From Topomyia yanbarensis (lineage: Eukaryota; Arthropoda; Insecta; Diptera; Culicidae): a stretch of DNA of 64,000 nt. Shown piece by piece: positions 47,534 to 58,429 of the stretch (within the stretch, counting starts at the first letter, position 1; every line of letters begins with the position of its first letter). The stretch lies in NCBI RefSeq assembly GCF_030247195.1, contig NC_080672.1, positions 31,193,906-31,257,905 on the forward strand, given 5' to 3'. A model generated the notes under the pieces. That model was given only the letters and a program-made list of their open reading frames with translations. It was not told the origin of the DNA and did no database searches. The position numbers and the translations under genes are program-made.

Positions 47534-48717
47534 GGTACCCGGCCAATAGGTCGAATGGACATCAGGTCGAATGGACATTAAGCCGAATGTACATTAGGCT
47601 GAATGAACATTAGGCCGAATGGACATTAGGCCGAATGGACATTACGCCGAATGGACATTACGCCGAATGGACATTACGCCGAATGGACATTAGGCCGAAT
47701 GGACATTAGGCCGAATGGACATTAGGCCGAATGGACATTAGGCCGAATGGACATTAGGCCGAATGGACATTAGGCCGAATGGACATTAGGCCGAATGGAC
47801 ATTAGGCCGAATGGACATTAGGCCGAATGGACATTAGGCCGAATGGACATTAGGCCGAATGGACATTACGCCGAATGGACATTACGCCGAATGGACATTA
47901 CGCCGAATGGATATTACGCCGAATGCACATTACGCCGAATGGACATTACGCCGAATGGACATTACGCCGAATGGACATTACGCCGAATGGACATTACGCC
48001 GAATGGACGTTACGCCGAATGGACATTACGCTGAATGGACATTAGACCGAATGGACATTAGCCCGAATGGATATTAGGCCGAATGGACATTAGACCGAAT
48101 GGACATTAGCCCGAATGGACATTAGACTGAATGGACAAATCGTCACTTAGTCTATGGTCATTTAGGTAGAATTGCCAATAGGCCAAATGAATCAAAGAAA
48201 GAACGAAATAGAGTAGATGAAACTAAACACAACATTTCTAACAATTATCAGTTTTAAATGAAGGGTGAATTTGAGCGATTTTTTAAATTTAAAAACTCAA
48301 TGTGTAGCATACTTTCATCAACTTTTTTGCTGTATATTTAAATAAAACAAATAGTTTGTTCACCCTTAATATATATTCCTATTTAGACTGCAAGCAAACT
48401 AAAACTAGTTTGGCTACGACTCATCGCTTCAAGTTGTGTGCTGTGCGACATCGCAAATCTAATGTTAACCGAAAATTCTCGAAATTCAACAGGATGTGTT
48501 TCGACTTCTTTTCCCCCTCCTTGTTAAACATTGTGATGTGATGTGTATTCGACCTACTGTCAATTCGACTTAACGACAATTCGCTCTAATGTCCATTCGA
48601 CCTAATATTTATTCGGCCTAATGTGCATACGACCTATTGTTCATTCGGCCTTATGTCCTTCGGCCTAATGTCTTTCGGCCGAATGATCTTCATCTTTCGG
48701 CCTATTGACCCAGAATC
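47534..48717. mobile_element. Foldback-like element with 16-bp tandem-unit arms
   Basis: The left arm (about 47548-48135) holds roughly 36 tandem copies of the 16-bp unit GGCCGAATGGACATTA. They occur as two sub-types (AGGCC and ACGCC junctions) in blocks. A unique spacer of about 400 bp follows, and the right arm (48545-48710) has about ten diverged units in inverted orientation (TAATGTCCATTCGGCC). Ends GGTACCCGGCCAATAGG and, inverted, GATTCTGGGTCAATAGG pair. The 9-bp duplication TTCTCACAA flanks it (47525-47533 and 48718-48726). Tandem-unit inverted arms with 9-bp duplications are the hallmark of Drosophila Foldback (Mutator-related) elements. No transposase is present. Confidence 0.8.
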
Positions 48718-48726
48718 TTCTCACAA

Positions 48727-49620
48727 TGCTGACAAATTATAGAAACAAGTATTTATTGTTGATTTAGACCATTGTTTGTTTGAATGTCTTTGATTTTGTC
48801 GGAGTTCTCATCTAAGAGATGGTGTGTTCTGTTTCGAACTAAGTTAACTGAAATTGAGAATGCATTGGTAAGGAGTAGTAAAGTATACCATTCGACTGTA
48901 CATGATAAGTTGGGTTTAACATGTCCAATTCCTCTGATCATCGTATGACAACCACTTCGGTCACGTTATAGACACTAACACCAAAAAAGGAATCAATAAA
49001 TTTCAATGTCAAATAAAGTTAACTAGTTTTTAGGCTACGGGAGTTACAAAATTACGCAGTACCATTGTCCCGTTAGATTTGTTCAGAACTTCCTGATTGG
49101 AAGCACTTCAACATTCCTAATTCTAGGTCGAGGACACCGAGATTTTCTAAGATGAAAAATTCAAGTTATTCTTCGTAAGGGAAGTTCGACTTTGAGTTCA
49201 TCGTTCGACCAAAACTGAGGTTTTGAATTTATCATAAATTAATTTGTAGAATTTAAATCAAGGTTTCTCTATAATCAGGAAAAAAATATATTATCAGTGA
49301 AAGAATGGTGTCGCTCCTGTTTAGCACGATGGGATGAAGTTCTGGAGTGTTTGATAGTTGACCTCTTTTAGATCAAACAACTTTACTGTTTTAACTAACG
49401 AAGCTCTGATGCTCTGCAGTGAATCGGGAATGTTTGTTAGCTACGGGACTAATCATTTTCGGGACATGGTAATTAATTAGGCTGATATTGATAGATATAC
49501 AAGGGGAACTAAACATTTGTAAAGGATACATTTTTAAAGACTAGGGATACAGTATGGTAACAAGAAATTATTGAACTGAATTAACATTATGGGATGTACT
49601 CCAGCAGTTAGTTAGGTTCA
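48727..49620. other. Unrecognised intron sequence
   Basis: No coding motif. Near 49540-49555 a short AGACTAGGGATACAG word recalls the LINE 3' UTR at 39384-39873. Confidence 0.35.
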
Positions 49621-49636
49621 TACTGTGTTATGGTTA

Positions 49637-50985
49637 TGGTTATCTACAAAAAGGGCGAGAAGCTGGATTGCTGTAATTACCGAGCAATCACCCTGCTCAA
49701 TGCCGCCTACAAGGTACTCTCCCAAATACTATGCCGTCGACTATCACCAATTGCAAGAGAGTTCGTGGGGCAGTACCAGGCGGGTTTCATGAGCGAACGA
49801 TCTACCACGGACCAGGTGTTCGCTCTTCGTCAAGTACTGCAGAAATGCCGCGAGTACAATGTGCCCACACATCATTTGTTCATCGACTTCAAAGCCGCAT
49901 ACGACACTATCGATCGAGATCAGCTATGGCAGATTATGCACGAGTACGGATTCCCGGACAAACTGACGCGATTAGTGAAGGCGACGATGGATCGGGTGAT
50001 GTGCGTAGTACGTGTCTCAGGGACGCTCTCGGGTCCCTTCGAATCACGCAGAGGGTTACGGCAAGGTGATGGTCTCTCGTGTCTGTTATTCAACATCGCG
50101 CTGGAAGGTGTAATAAGAAGAGCAGGGATCGACACGAGTGGTACGATTTTCACAAAGTCCGTTCAGCTACTTGGCTTCGCCGATGACGTTGATATTATTG
50201 CACGAAACTTTGAGAAGATGGAGGAAGGCTACATCAGACTGAAAAGAGAAGCCAAGCGCGTCGGACTTGCCATCAACACGTCGAAGACAAGGTGGTTCAC
50301 GAGAAGAGAATGAGAACCGCCCGCTTCGAGTTTGCATCGGTGGCGACGAAATCGAGGTGGTTGAAGAGTTCGTGTACTTGGGCTCACTGGTGACCGCCGA
50401 CAATGATACCAGCAGAGAGATTCGTAGACGAATCGTGGCAGGAAATCGTGCTTACTTTGGCCTCCGCAAGACACTTCGGTCGAACAGAGTTCGCCGTCGT
50501 ACGAAGTTGACCATCTACAAGACGCTGATTAGACCGGTAGTTCTCTACGGGCACGAGACCTTGACCATGCTCGTGGAGGACCAACGCGCACTTGGTGTCT
50601 TCGAACGGAAAGTGCTGCGTACCATCTACGGTGGAGTGCAGATGGAAGACGGCACATGGAGACGGCGAATGAACCATGAGTTGCATCAGCTGTTGGGGGA
50701 GCCGCCCATCTGTCATACCGCGAAAATCGGACGACTACGGTGGGCCGGGCACGTAGCCAGAATGTCGGACAATAGCCCGGTGAAAACGGTTCTCAATTGC
50801 AATCCGACCGGTACAAGAAGACGTGGCGTGCAGCGAGCACGATGGATCGACCAGGTGGAAGACGATTTGCGGACCCTTCGCAGACTGCGTGGCTGGCGAC
50901 GCGCGGCCATGGACCGAGTGGAATGGAGGAATCTTTTGTATACGGCACAGGCCACTTCGGCCTTAATCTGTTAATAAATAAATAA
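49637..50985 (+). pseudogene. RTE-like LINE, 5'-truncated, one frameshift
   Basis: The insertion starts inside the RT: IYKKGEKLDCCNYRAITLLN, HHLFIDFKAAYDTIDRDQL, GLRQGDGLSCLLFNIALEGV and the catalytic LLGFADDVDIIARN are all intact. A frameshift near 50290-50310 moves from the first frame (to 50313) to the second. The second gives EVVEEFVYLGSLVTADNDTS and IRPVVLYGHETLTML, then the C-terminal LRWAGHVARMSDNSPV and ARWIDQVEDDLRTL. The end is TTAATAAATAAATAA. A perfect 16-bp duplication TACTGTGTTATGGTTA flanks it (49621-49636 and 50986-51001). Sequence quality suggests a fairly recent insertion. The RTE clade is judged from the short-repeat tail and the RT style. Confidence 0.85.
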
Positions 50986-50999
50986 TACTGTGTTATGGT

Positions 51000-51122
51000 T
51001 AAGCTGACTAACTCTGACGAAAAAATCTGTACACCATACCGCAATGAAGTGAAATCGTTCACCATGCTCAGGCAAACGGTTCGCATGGTGTACCGATTAT
51101 TTCGTCAGAGTTGGTCAGCTTA
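51000..51122. mobile_element. 123-bp palindromic MITE abutting the RTE-like insertion
   Basis: The ends TAAGCTGACTAACTCTGACG and, inverted, TAAGCTGACCAACTCTGACG are nearly identical, and the pairing continues through ATGGTGTAC. The 8-bp duplication GTTATGGT flanks it (50992-50999 and 51123-51130). The left copy lies inside the 3' target duplication of the RTE-like LINE. The 8-bp duplication suggests hAT, but the termini are not diagnostic. Confidence 0.8.
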
Positions 51123-51130
51123 GTTATGGT

Positions 51131-52613
51131 AAATAATATTCCAATTAACCATACTCATAGATATTTTAATCGTAGTGGGATATCTATATTCATCGAAGTT
51201 CAATTTAGCACGGATATACATCGGAACCAGAAGTAATCAGCGAGGAAAGCTCAAAATTTCAAACTGCAATTTTAATTCAAAAGTTAATTTTATAATCTAT
51301 CTCTACAACCGTACACCAACATCGCACCATCAATTGTGTCTATTCTGTAGGTGTTATTAGATTGAAAAACTATCCGGGAAAAGTACACAACGCCATCGTA
51401 ACAAGGGAACAATGAGTAAAACGATAAAAGATGTTCTTACCAATATTTGTTCGAATCCAGTGAAAAAACAGAAATCTTCCTCGACATAGCGGAGGTGGTG
51501 GCGAGGTCCGGAGGAACCAGCGCAAAATTACTAACAGAGAGAGAGAGAGAGCTACTATGAAAACGTTATTAAATTTACGTTATTGCATTCTAGTTCCCTA
51601 CCACCCATTGCCCTTTTCCGTACGTACGATAACATCGAAATCACTGGAACCGGGCACCGCCATCCAGTCTCTCCCAGCCAGGACGGAAATTCACCATCAG
51701 TTAGACTCGATAGTAGACCATCCGGGATCGTTGAGGATTGGAACATTTTGATCATTTTTATCTGTTCACCACCCAATCGTCACACCCACACCGGCTGATG
51801 TTTGATTCGAGTGTTTTTATGTACATGAAATATCCAGTTATTGCTTGATATGAAATTTTTTAATGATGTTTTCGTAGCAACATTGTACAATGTACATATC
51901 ATAAACTGAAATAGCAGAAGCTATTGGTGTGAAAACAAGCTTATTATGTGAGCTTATTAAAAATCACTGAACATGTCTGGTAGTATAAGGGTTGAATCAA
52001 AGCCGAACGATATATGAAATTCTTTGACGATTTGATCATTAAATTTTATTGAAGATGGACTTAAAATGTCACATTCAGAACTATAGTTTTATTAAAACTA
52101 TAATAATTAATAAAAAGATCATATTAAAAAGAACACTTACCCGGAAAGTTGATGCTGAATATGCCTCACCAGGCGACGTAATTCCCATTTCAAAATAATG
52201 TCAATTAATAAAACTTTTGTTAACCATATAATGAAAAATGCGCAATGATGAACCGCCGTAATTCTTCACATTTTTATTAACGAAAGCACGGTATGATAAT
52301 AATCAAAGAAAAAATCTCACCATTCGCCCACAATTGCAGCCCAGTATCATGATTTGCGTGCCTGGAATTGAGCGCCCTTCTGCATTCATTTTTCATTAAC
52401 ATTCATCCGTGGGGGGCCCACGTTAGGTAGAGAAGTGATGTTCCCTCCACTATACTGTATTCGCGTAATAATGAAATTCACCGGAAATAAATTACCTTCA
52501 TATCAATCATTCCTCCGCGGACCTGATCCCCTGACCCGCGGACGTCCGCTGTCCAGCAGGAAACTTTTCTCTTATTTTATCGCTCGTCTCTCTTCTTTTT
52601 TTTATTATTACAG
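51131..52613. other. End of the 17.4 kb CUB-gene intron
   Basis: A GAGA run lies at 51537-51551. No gene or repeat boundary is recognised. It ends at the acceptor of the 52614 exon. Confidence 0.5.
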
Positions 52614-52691
52614 GTACGATAACAGGATATGGAATGGTGACCTCGTTCCGGAAACGTACTGCAATAGAAATTTTTATGACTGCGACAAACG
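52614..52691 (+). CDS. CUB-domain protein, short exon after the CUB domain
   Basis: The exon is preceded by a T-rich tract ending in ACAG (52610-52613) and followed by GTAAGT (52692). The previous exon ends with two codon bases (AG) and this exon begins with G, making Arg, so the phases fit. It then reads YDNRIWNGDLVPETYCNRNF and YDCDK before a split codon. The two cysteines eight residues apart suggest a small disulfide-bonded extension of the ectodomain. It is only 78 bases long and lies after a 17.4 kb intron, so the assignment rests on splice signals, phase and protein character. Later exons lie beyond the window. Confidence 0.75.
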
Positions 52692-55600
52692 GTAAGTCGG
52701 TTTCCATCACATCCCCGCACTGTTGTACACATACAGTTTTGCTGCAGATATTTCTGCCGGTCTGTTGAAACATTATCCGGGATAATCTGAACGTGAGCTC
52801 GGTGTGTTGTCCGTACATCAGCCATGGGCAGGACATGGGCAAATTACCGCTTGCCCTACGGGATGACCTCTTGTTCAATAAATAATTACTCTATTTTGGA
52901 GCCATAGCTCTCCTCTGGAGCTGATCCATTGCGCCGACTACGCTAAACTGTCAGCTTGATTGTGAGGCAGTTCCGGTCTTCACCGAGTCCAGCAATTTAT
53001 CATTCTAAATGCCAAATCAGCAGTGGTCAACCGGTGCATGGGTTAGCACTAATAATGTTGCCCCTGTCCAGCCTTAGCCATTAGGCAGCGAGTGAATGGC
53101 CCAACACCGGTTACTGGAAACGATGCACGACGACACGATGTGTCGAACTAGATTTGTCAGTAACCGCTACCATTTCCAAACCTATCTGACGGGTGCCGCG
53201 GGGGTGTAAGGCCATTCATCTAGTCTGTCTGTGGTATCTGGTGCGGCGGTGGCGGCGTTGCTGAGCTGACGACGGAACAAAAATGTCCAATCTGACAATG
53301 TACGCACTCTACTCGGGTTTACGGTTCGGACGGACTCATGTCGGAACGTTCAGATTGTCCCTTATAAATTAACCAAGTTCGTTACCCATCAAAACATTTG
53401 CCTATGGCTGGAGCCTGATAAATGCTGGCACTGTGTTGGAGGTGGAAGGTGTTTGAGATTGTATTTGGTATGCAGATAAGATTAAATGATCGTGAAATGT
53501 GTGAAATGGTCACTTCGTTTCATTGTCACGATCCCATTCATTCAAAACTGTCAACTTTGGATGTTCACTATCATTTAACGTCTTTAATGTCTTCAGCAAA
53601 GTTTTCGAAAATGCTATTTCAAACAACTTTGTTGAAGACATGAATATTCCATGTGCTCAGAGTTTCATAATTATACGATATGTGAAAGCAAACCTTTAAA
53701 ACAAGTTATTCTGGTACCACTGTATTTGACAAATATCTTCTGCTGGTTATAAATAATAAATCTCGTATTCTGTTCAAGGTAAGAGTCTCTGAAGCTTAAA
53801 ATAAAAAGTTATATTGGAGAGAATTGGCTTAAAGAACATTTAACATCTCGATATGTGTTCATGTAGCCTTCATATTTTCAACAAAATTATTTAATGATGA
53901 CATTATAAAGAACTTTGCTGAAAAAACAAAACGATTTTAAAAGAGTAAATTCTCCATCATTACTTCTAGGAGAATTAATCACTCAAATCATTATATCAAA
54001 GGATGTGCTTTCTTTATGTTGGAAAATCTCCTTAAAAGTACACATTCGTTCACTTCAGCTATTCAACATTGATTCATTGTTTGTAGATTCGAATGGCATC
54101 TGTTAAACTATTTATGTATTCGAACTTTCAATAATTTATCAAACTTCCATTAAATTTTAACATTTTCTAAAAATCAACGATTTTTATCCAATCATTTTGC
54201 ATCGTGAGTGACCAATTTTACAACAAGGTCGAAATCTCTCATTTCCTGGAACAGGAATATTTCAGTGTAAGGTCCAAGTTACTCATCCTTAAACAAGGTC
54301 AAGAGAAGAAGAAATCGAATTTAGCCATAAAATTTTTGATCATCAAGTGATTTGAGGATGTAGTGAAACAGTTCAACACTGTTTTGATCTCGTGGCTTCA
54401 CGCAAATTTGCCACTAAATCAATATCACGATTTAATATTTTAAAATGAAACAACATGCGTGACTTGTGTGTATTTTTGCACAATGTGTTCAGTGGTATTG
54501 TCAGATAAGTGAGAAACTCGAGGAACCATAATAATTCACGGCTATCAATTTAATAAACCCTTAAAGTTGGCATTTTTACACGCGATTGTTAAAATCGTTA
54601 TATTTCTATATCCATCCACATATTCATTTCATCAAAGTAATACTGACCGTACGAATTGAAAATATTGCAGACAGATTTTTCTAAGAGGTGAGTTTCTCGA
54701 TATTCGAATCAATGAAAAAAGAGAGACCAGTAAGTTTCATTGTTCAGTTGAATTTTAAGTAATTAAAAAAGTGTGTGCCTTAGAGTGGTTATTAAAAAGA
54801 TTTTCGTACAATAATGCCCAACCCGAATTTAGAAAATATAGGCAATAATAAAAATGTGTGCTTTACTTTCATTAAAATTTCAACCGGAACCAGTCGTGCA
54901 ATACACTTGGAAATATTACCTTTCTCACAATCTCTATCTGATTAAATAATGTTTTTTTTTCACTCAAATGTATATGAACTAGGACAATGGTCAAAAAGGT
55001 CCTAAAATTACCAAAAATAGCTTGAACTATTTTTGGGTTTTCATTGCCAAAAATTTAAAGTGAAAAGACCCCTTACTTTGAATAAAAATAAGAATTTCAC
55101 ATCAGTCCTCATCAATATGAATTATAAATGTTCATATCAGAGGTCAGACCCAGCAGACAACGCAGCTAAAGTTTCACCGCCAAGGAAGAAGATCTCAACA
55201 CGTAGCATCAAGTTGCGTCAACAAGACCCGATGGACAGGCATTTTAAAACTTAATTTTAGTTTTTACATATTGTAAAAATCATATAAGACTCACGGCAAC
55301 GCCAACGTATTGAACCGTATTAAATAAACTAGAAGAAAAAAAACAACTCTTTTCGATAAATTTTATCGAAACAAAATATTGTTTATTCAGTTAAATTATG
55401 AAAATCGCTTTTTTTCAAGTGACATTGGTGGAATTCTAATGAAAGAAACAGGTAAATGTCTTTTTGCTTGTAATATCAAAGTGGAGCTTAGGTTTTCGGT
55501 TTGGCCATGTCAGATATTCAGTGCTAATAACATTGAACAAATTGCTCCTGGCAAAAAGATTAGTTTTACATAACAAATTAAAAGACGTGATATGTGCCAT

Positions 55601-56419
55601 CGCTAAACTCAAGAACCACGCGGATGATGGAAAAATCGAGGCTGGGCTACATGATCGGGTACCACTTACTTGCCAAATGGTCATCATAAGAATCATGTTA
55701 TAATTCGAAATAGAGAAATCCATCATGTTGAGGGCGGAACTAATTTTCCGGTATTTCAAATGGTATTCTTGGGGTAAGAATGTGGGTGGACCGATTAATC
55801 CCTTCCTACCTGACCTTGTCGTACAAAACACAGTGCGTGAGTACCATAGTTTTATTTGCACATATCAAAGACAGATTAATATGTACCATTTCTGTGAACA
55901 GATGGCGCATTACGGACAACCCTGCTAAAAAGCTGTGGAGAAGGCTCTTCTACAGGGATAAATTACAACACAGTCTTCAATACCATTTTCTGAACTACGC
56001 ACGGTTGCAACATTTGTGACTGTTCAGGCAACAATTACGAAATCTGCATCAAGTACCTCCAAATTAATAACCAGTACGATCAGTGCGGAAGCTATTATCA
56101 CGAGGTGAGGGTTCACACTGTGTTCTATATCATAAACGAATTATTCAAAAAATTGGAACTTGGTAAGACTACCTAGATTGAGAAAATTATATTTTTCTGA
56201 ATAGAAATATCCAAGAATATCAGTACATTTGACAGCAATAATTTTATATCAGAATTCATGGACATTTGGACCCTGCAAAATATATCTTTCAATAATTTCA
56301 TCTACTGAAGAAAATTAACTAGAATTTGGTAATGTTCAAATATGTAGGATTTTTGAAGATTTTATGTCCTAGCAATCCTTTAATTTTTTAGTGAATTTTT
56401 TTATTTAAGTGAGCGTTAT
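52692..56419. other. Downstream intron sequence, no feature recognised
   Basis: Donor GTAAGT at 52692. The stretch is mostly AT-rich. Open frames at 55464-55930 on both strands have no motif I can place. No splice-bounded exon is supported. Confidence 0.45.
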
Positions 56420-56592
56420 TGGACTGCCCAGAAGAAAAACGACCTTTTGAAAACTCAATCGGCACACATCTTAGTAAATTCCACCAGGAGTCACTGCTCC
56501 AAATTTGAACTAAATCGGACAAGCGTAGCTACAGGACTAACGTGTTCGAATTTGGTATGGGATTTTCGACAATTTGCTTAGGGAAAGCGCTT
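56420..56592 (-). mobile_element. Partial copy of the 30565-31731 palindromic MITE family
   Basis: It begins GGACTGCCCAGAAGAAAAAC and continues GAAAACTCAATCGGC, then AAATCGGACAAGCG and GGACTAACGTG. It is collinear with the inverted right arm of the element at 30565-31731, with about 15-20% visible mismatches. The second arm is missing. Confidence 0.65.
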
Positions 56593-56850
56593 TTAGGTCG
56601 ATTCCCAATGACTGATTCTTTTTACTCTTTTCTACACGATTTCTGATAATCTCTCTTTTATTCAATAACAAATGTTAAAAAACGAGAGACAATGCTCAGG
56701 CCCGAAGCGCGCGGTTGACAGGGTCTGCCCCCATCAAGTGTAAGCTAGAGCAATTATCCTCGAGAAAACAACCCCATGCCGTACCATGAGGATCCAAGTC
56801 TCCTCGATGCCGGGAGACGCCATATCACAAAATCCCAACCAGTCCCGCGT
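56593..56850. other. No feature recognised
   Basis: No motif seen. Confidence 0.3.
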
Positions 56851-57152
56851 GGGACGATCCATAAATAACGTAGCATTTTTTGAGTGATTTTTAATACCCC
56901 CCTCCCCCATCGTAGCATTTCGTCACAAACCTCTAAATACCCCCTGGTAATTAAGTAGCTTGACGGTAATTCTCCCCCCTTCCATTCTCTCTAAATTTTT
57001 TTTTAAAAATATAAAAAACGATGTTAGTTATTCCCCTTTAAAAAAGCTACGTAGCATGACATGACCCTCTACCCCCCTGTCGTCACACATCATCACAAAA
57101 TACAAAACTTCTCCCTCCCCCATATAATGCTACGTCATTTATGGATGATCCC
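56851..57152. mobile_element. Short MITE related to the Harbinger-like element
   Basis: The ends GGGACGATCCATAAATAACG and, inverted, GGGATCATCCATAAATGACG both run into TAGCAT, with C-rich arms (CCCCCCTCCCCC) like the element at 9549-10317. The 302-bp element has no ORF. The flanking bases do not show a clear duplication. Confidence 0.65.
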
Positions 57153-57333
57153 TGTTGGATATTCCTCGAGCTGTGGTATTCGGCGCCTCTCAAGAGAAAT
57201 ATATTTTCTCTTCTGTCTATAGTTTTTAATAGCAGTAAAACAAATCATGGGATTGATCCGAAGAATACTCTTCCTGAGCCAAGAGAGCATAATGATTTGT
57301 GGTGGTGAGCGGCGTAGCTGTTTATAGTATTTG

Positions 57334-57582
57334 TAGATAAACATGTGAAAAGGGCATAAGCACAAAAGAGTCATTCTATGTTTACTTTCTCTTTCGATTC
57401 TTATGGCGTCAAAACATTCCAACATTGTTTCATTAAATATCGACAGAGTCTGATGTCGTCTTGCATATTATGTTAAGAGTCAAGGAGCAAATTTAAAAGT
57501 GGCCGAGTGATTGACGGAAGAGAAAGTAAACAAAGAGAGACACTCTCACTTGGACTTATGCCATTTTCACGTGTTTGTCTAG
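57334..57582. mobile_element. Small inverted-repeat element
   Basis: The left TAGATAAACATGTGAAAAGG and the inverted right TAGACAAACACGTGAAAATG form arms that continue through GCATAAG and TTTACTTTCTCTTT. About 249 bp, no ORF. No target duplication is evident. Confidence 0.55.
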
Positions 57583-58123
57583 ATTACTGCATTTAGATTT
57601 AGATCTGAGAGCGTCTTTTATAGGTTACAGCTTCCTAAGGCGCTGTTTTGTACAAGGGGCATGGGAATACATTATATGGACTCTCTCTCCACAATAGAGC
57701 CCCCTTTCAATAAACCCAAGGCAAGAATCATCCTCACGGTTCTCTGCGCAATTGTTACGCCAAGCTTTATTGCTAAAATGGCACATTTTTCAATGCATGA
57801 CGCATGCTATAAACAGGCGAGCAGACAGACGATCCTTCTCGAAGAAGTTGTAATTAAACACAAAGCAGTCCCGCCAAAGGTCACTCAATACGAGTTTGTA
57901 GAGAAACACAATTTTGTCCCATCTAGTCCGATTACCTTTCAAAATCTTTGCCGAATTAAACTAAGGGTGCATGAATCAGCCATCCCCGTGCTCCATATAT
58001 CCACGTATGACAAACTCGATTTAGTGATCACACCATCAATCTCTCGTAGACGTGAGAATTCCTTCACCAAAAATTTATCGCCACTAATGTCATTTGCCTG
58101 TTTTATACAGAATATCACAATTA
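57583..58123. other. Open frame of unknown nature (57661-58137), not called as a gene
   Basis: A 158-codon plus-strand frame is present, but it has no recognisable domain, splice context or upstream signal, and it runs into the SINE. It is probably chance or the remains of an unrecognised element. Confidence 0.3.
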
Positions 58124-58290
58124 GGGGGCGGACTTAGCTTAGTTGGTAAATCACACAAATACAAAATACAAATAAATAAATTATACACAATTCACCTGGG
58201 CTACATATAGAAATTGTTGCAGAGACTTTCTAACCCGAAAAAGTGGCGAATTACCCCTATCATAGAAATAAAAAAAAATCAAAAATCTGA
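58124..58290 (+). mobile_element. Second SINE copy, disrupted
   Basis: The head GGCGGACTTAGCTTAGTTGG resembles a tRNA 5' half with an A box. The text then becomes A-rich (ACAAATACAAAATACAAATA) before returning to a SINE-like body (CTTTCTAACCCGAAAAAGTG) and an A-rich tail near 58268-58285. The B box is not intact. It is related to the SINE at 6391-6573 through the TTTCTAACCCGAAAA body. Confidence 0.5.
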
Positions 58291-58429
58291 GCGTTTATGG
58301 GCGAACTTTTGAGATATCAGCCACGGTGGAATATTTCTGAGTCTTTTGACATCTTTCGAATTATCTTTGATCCTAAAGAAGATCATATTTGGTCCGAACG
58401 TTTTCAAAGTGTATGGTTTACACGGGAGA

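Noticed and set aside
47843..48077. Repetitive open frames encoding MDITPNGHYAEW-type repeats
   Set aside because: They arise from the 16-bp units of the Foldback-like element.
47548..48135. CRISPR-like array
   Set aside because: The repeats are contiguous with no spacers, and the DNA is an insect genome.
55436..55930. Overlapping frames of 79-141 codons on both strands
   Set aside because: No recognisable domain, no splice framing, and equal openness on both strands, so likely chance.
57661..58137. 158-codon plus-strand frame
   Set aside because: No known motif, and it runs into a SINE. Kept only as an unclassified stretch.
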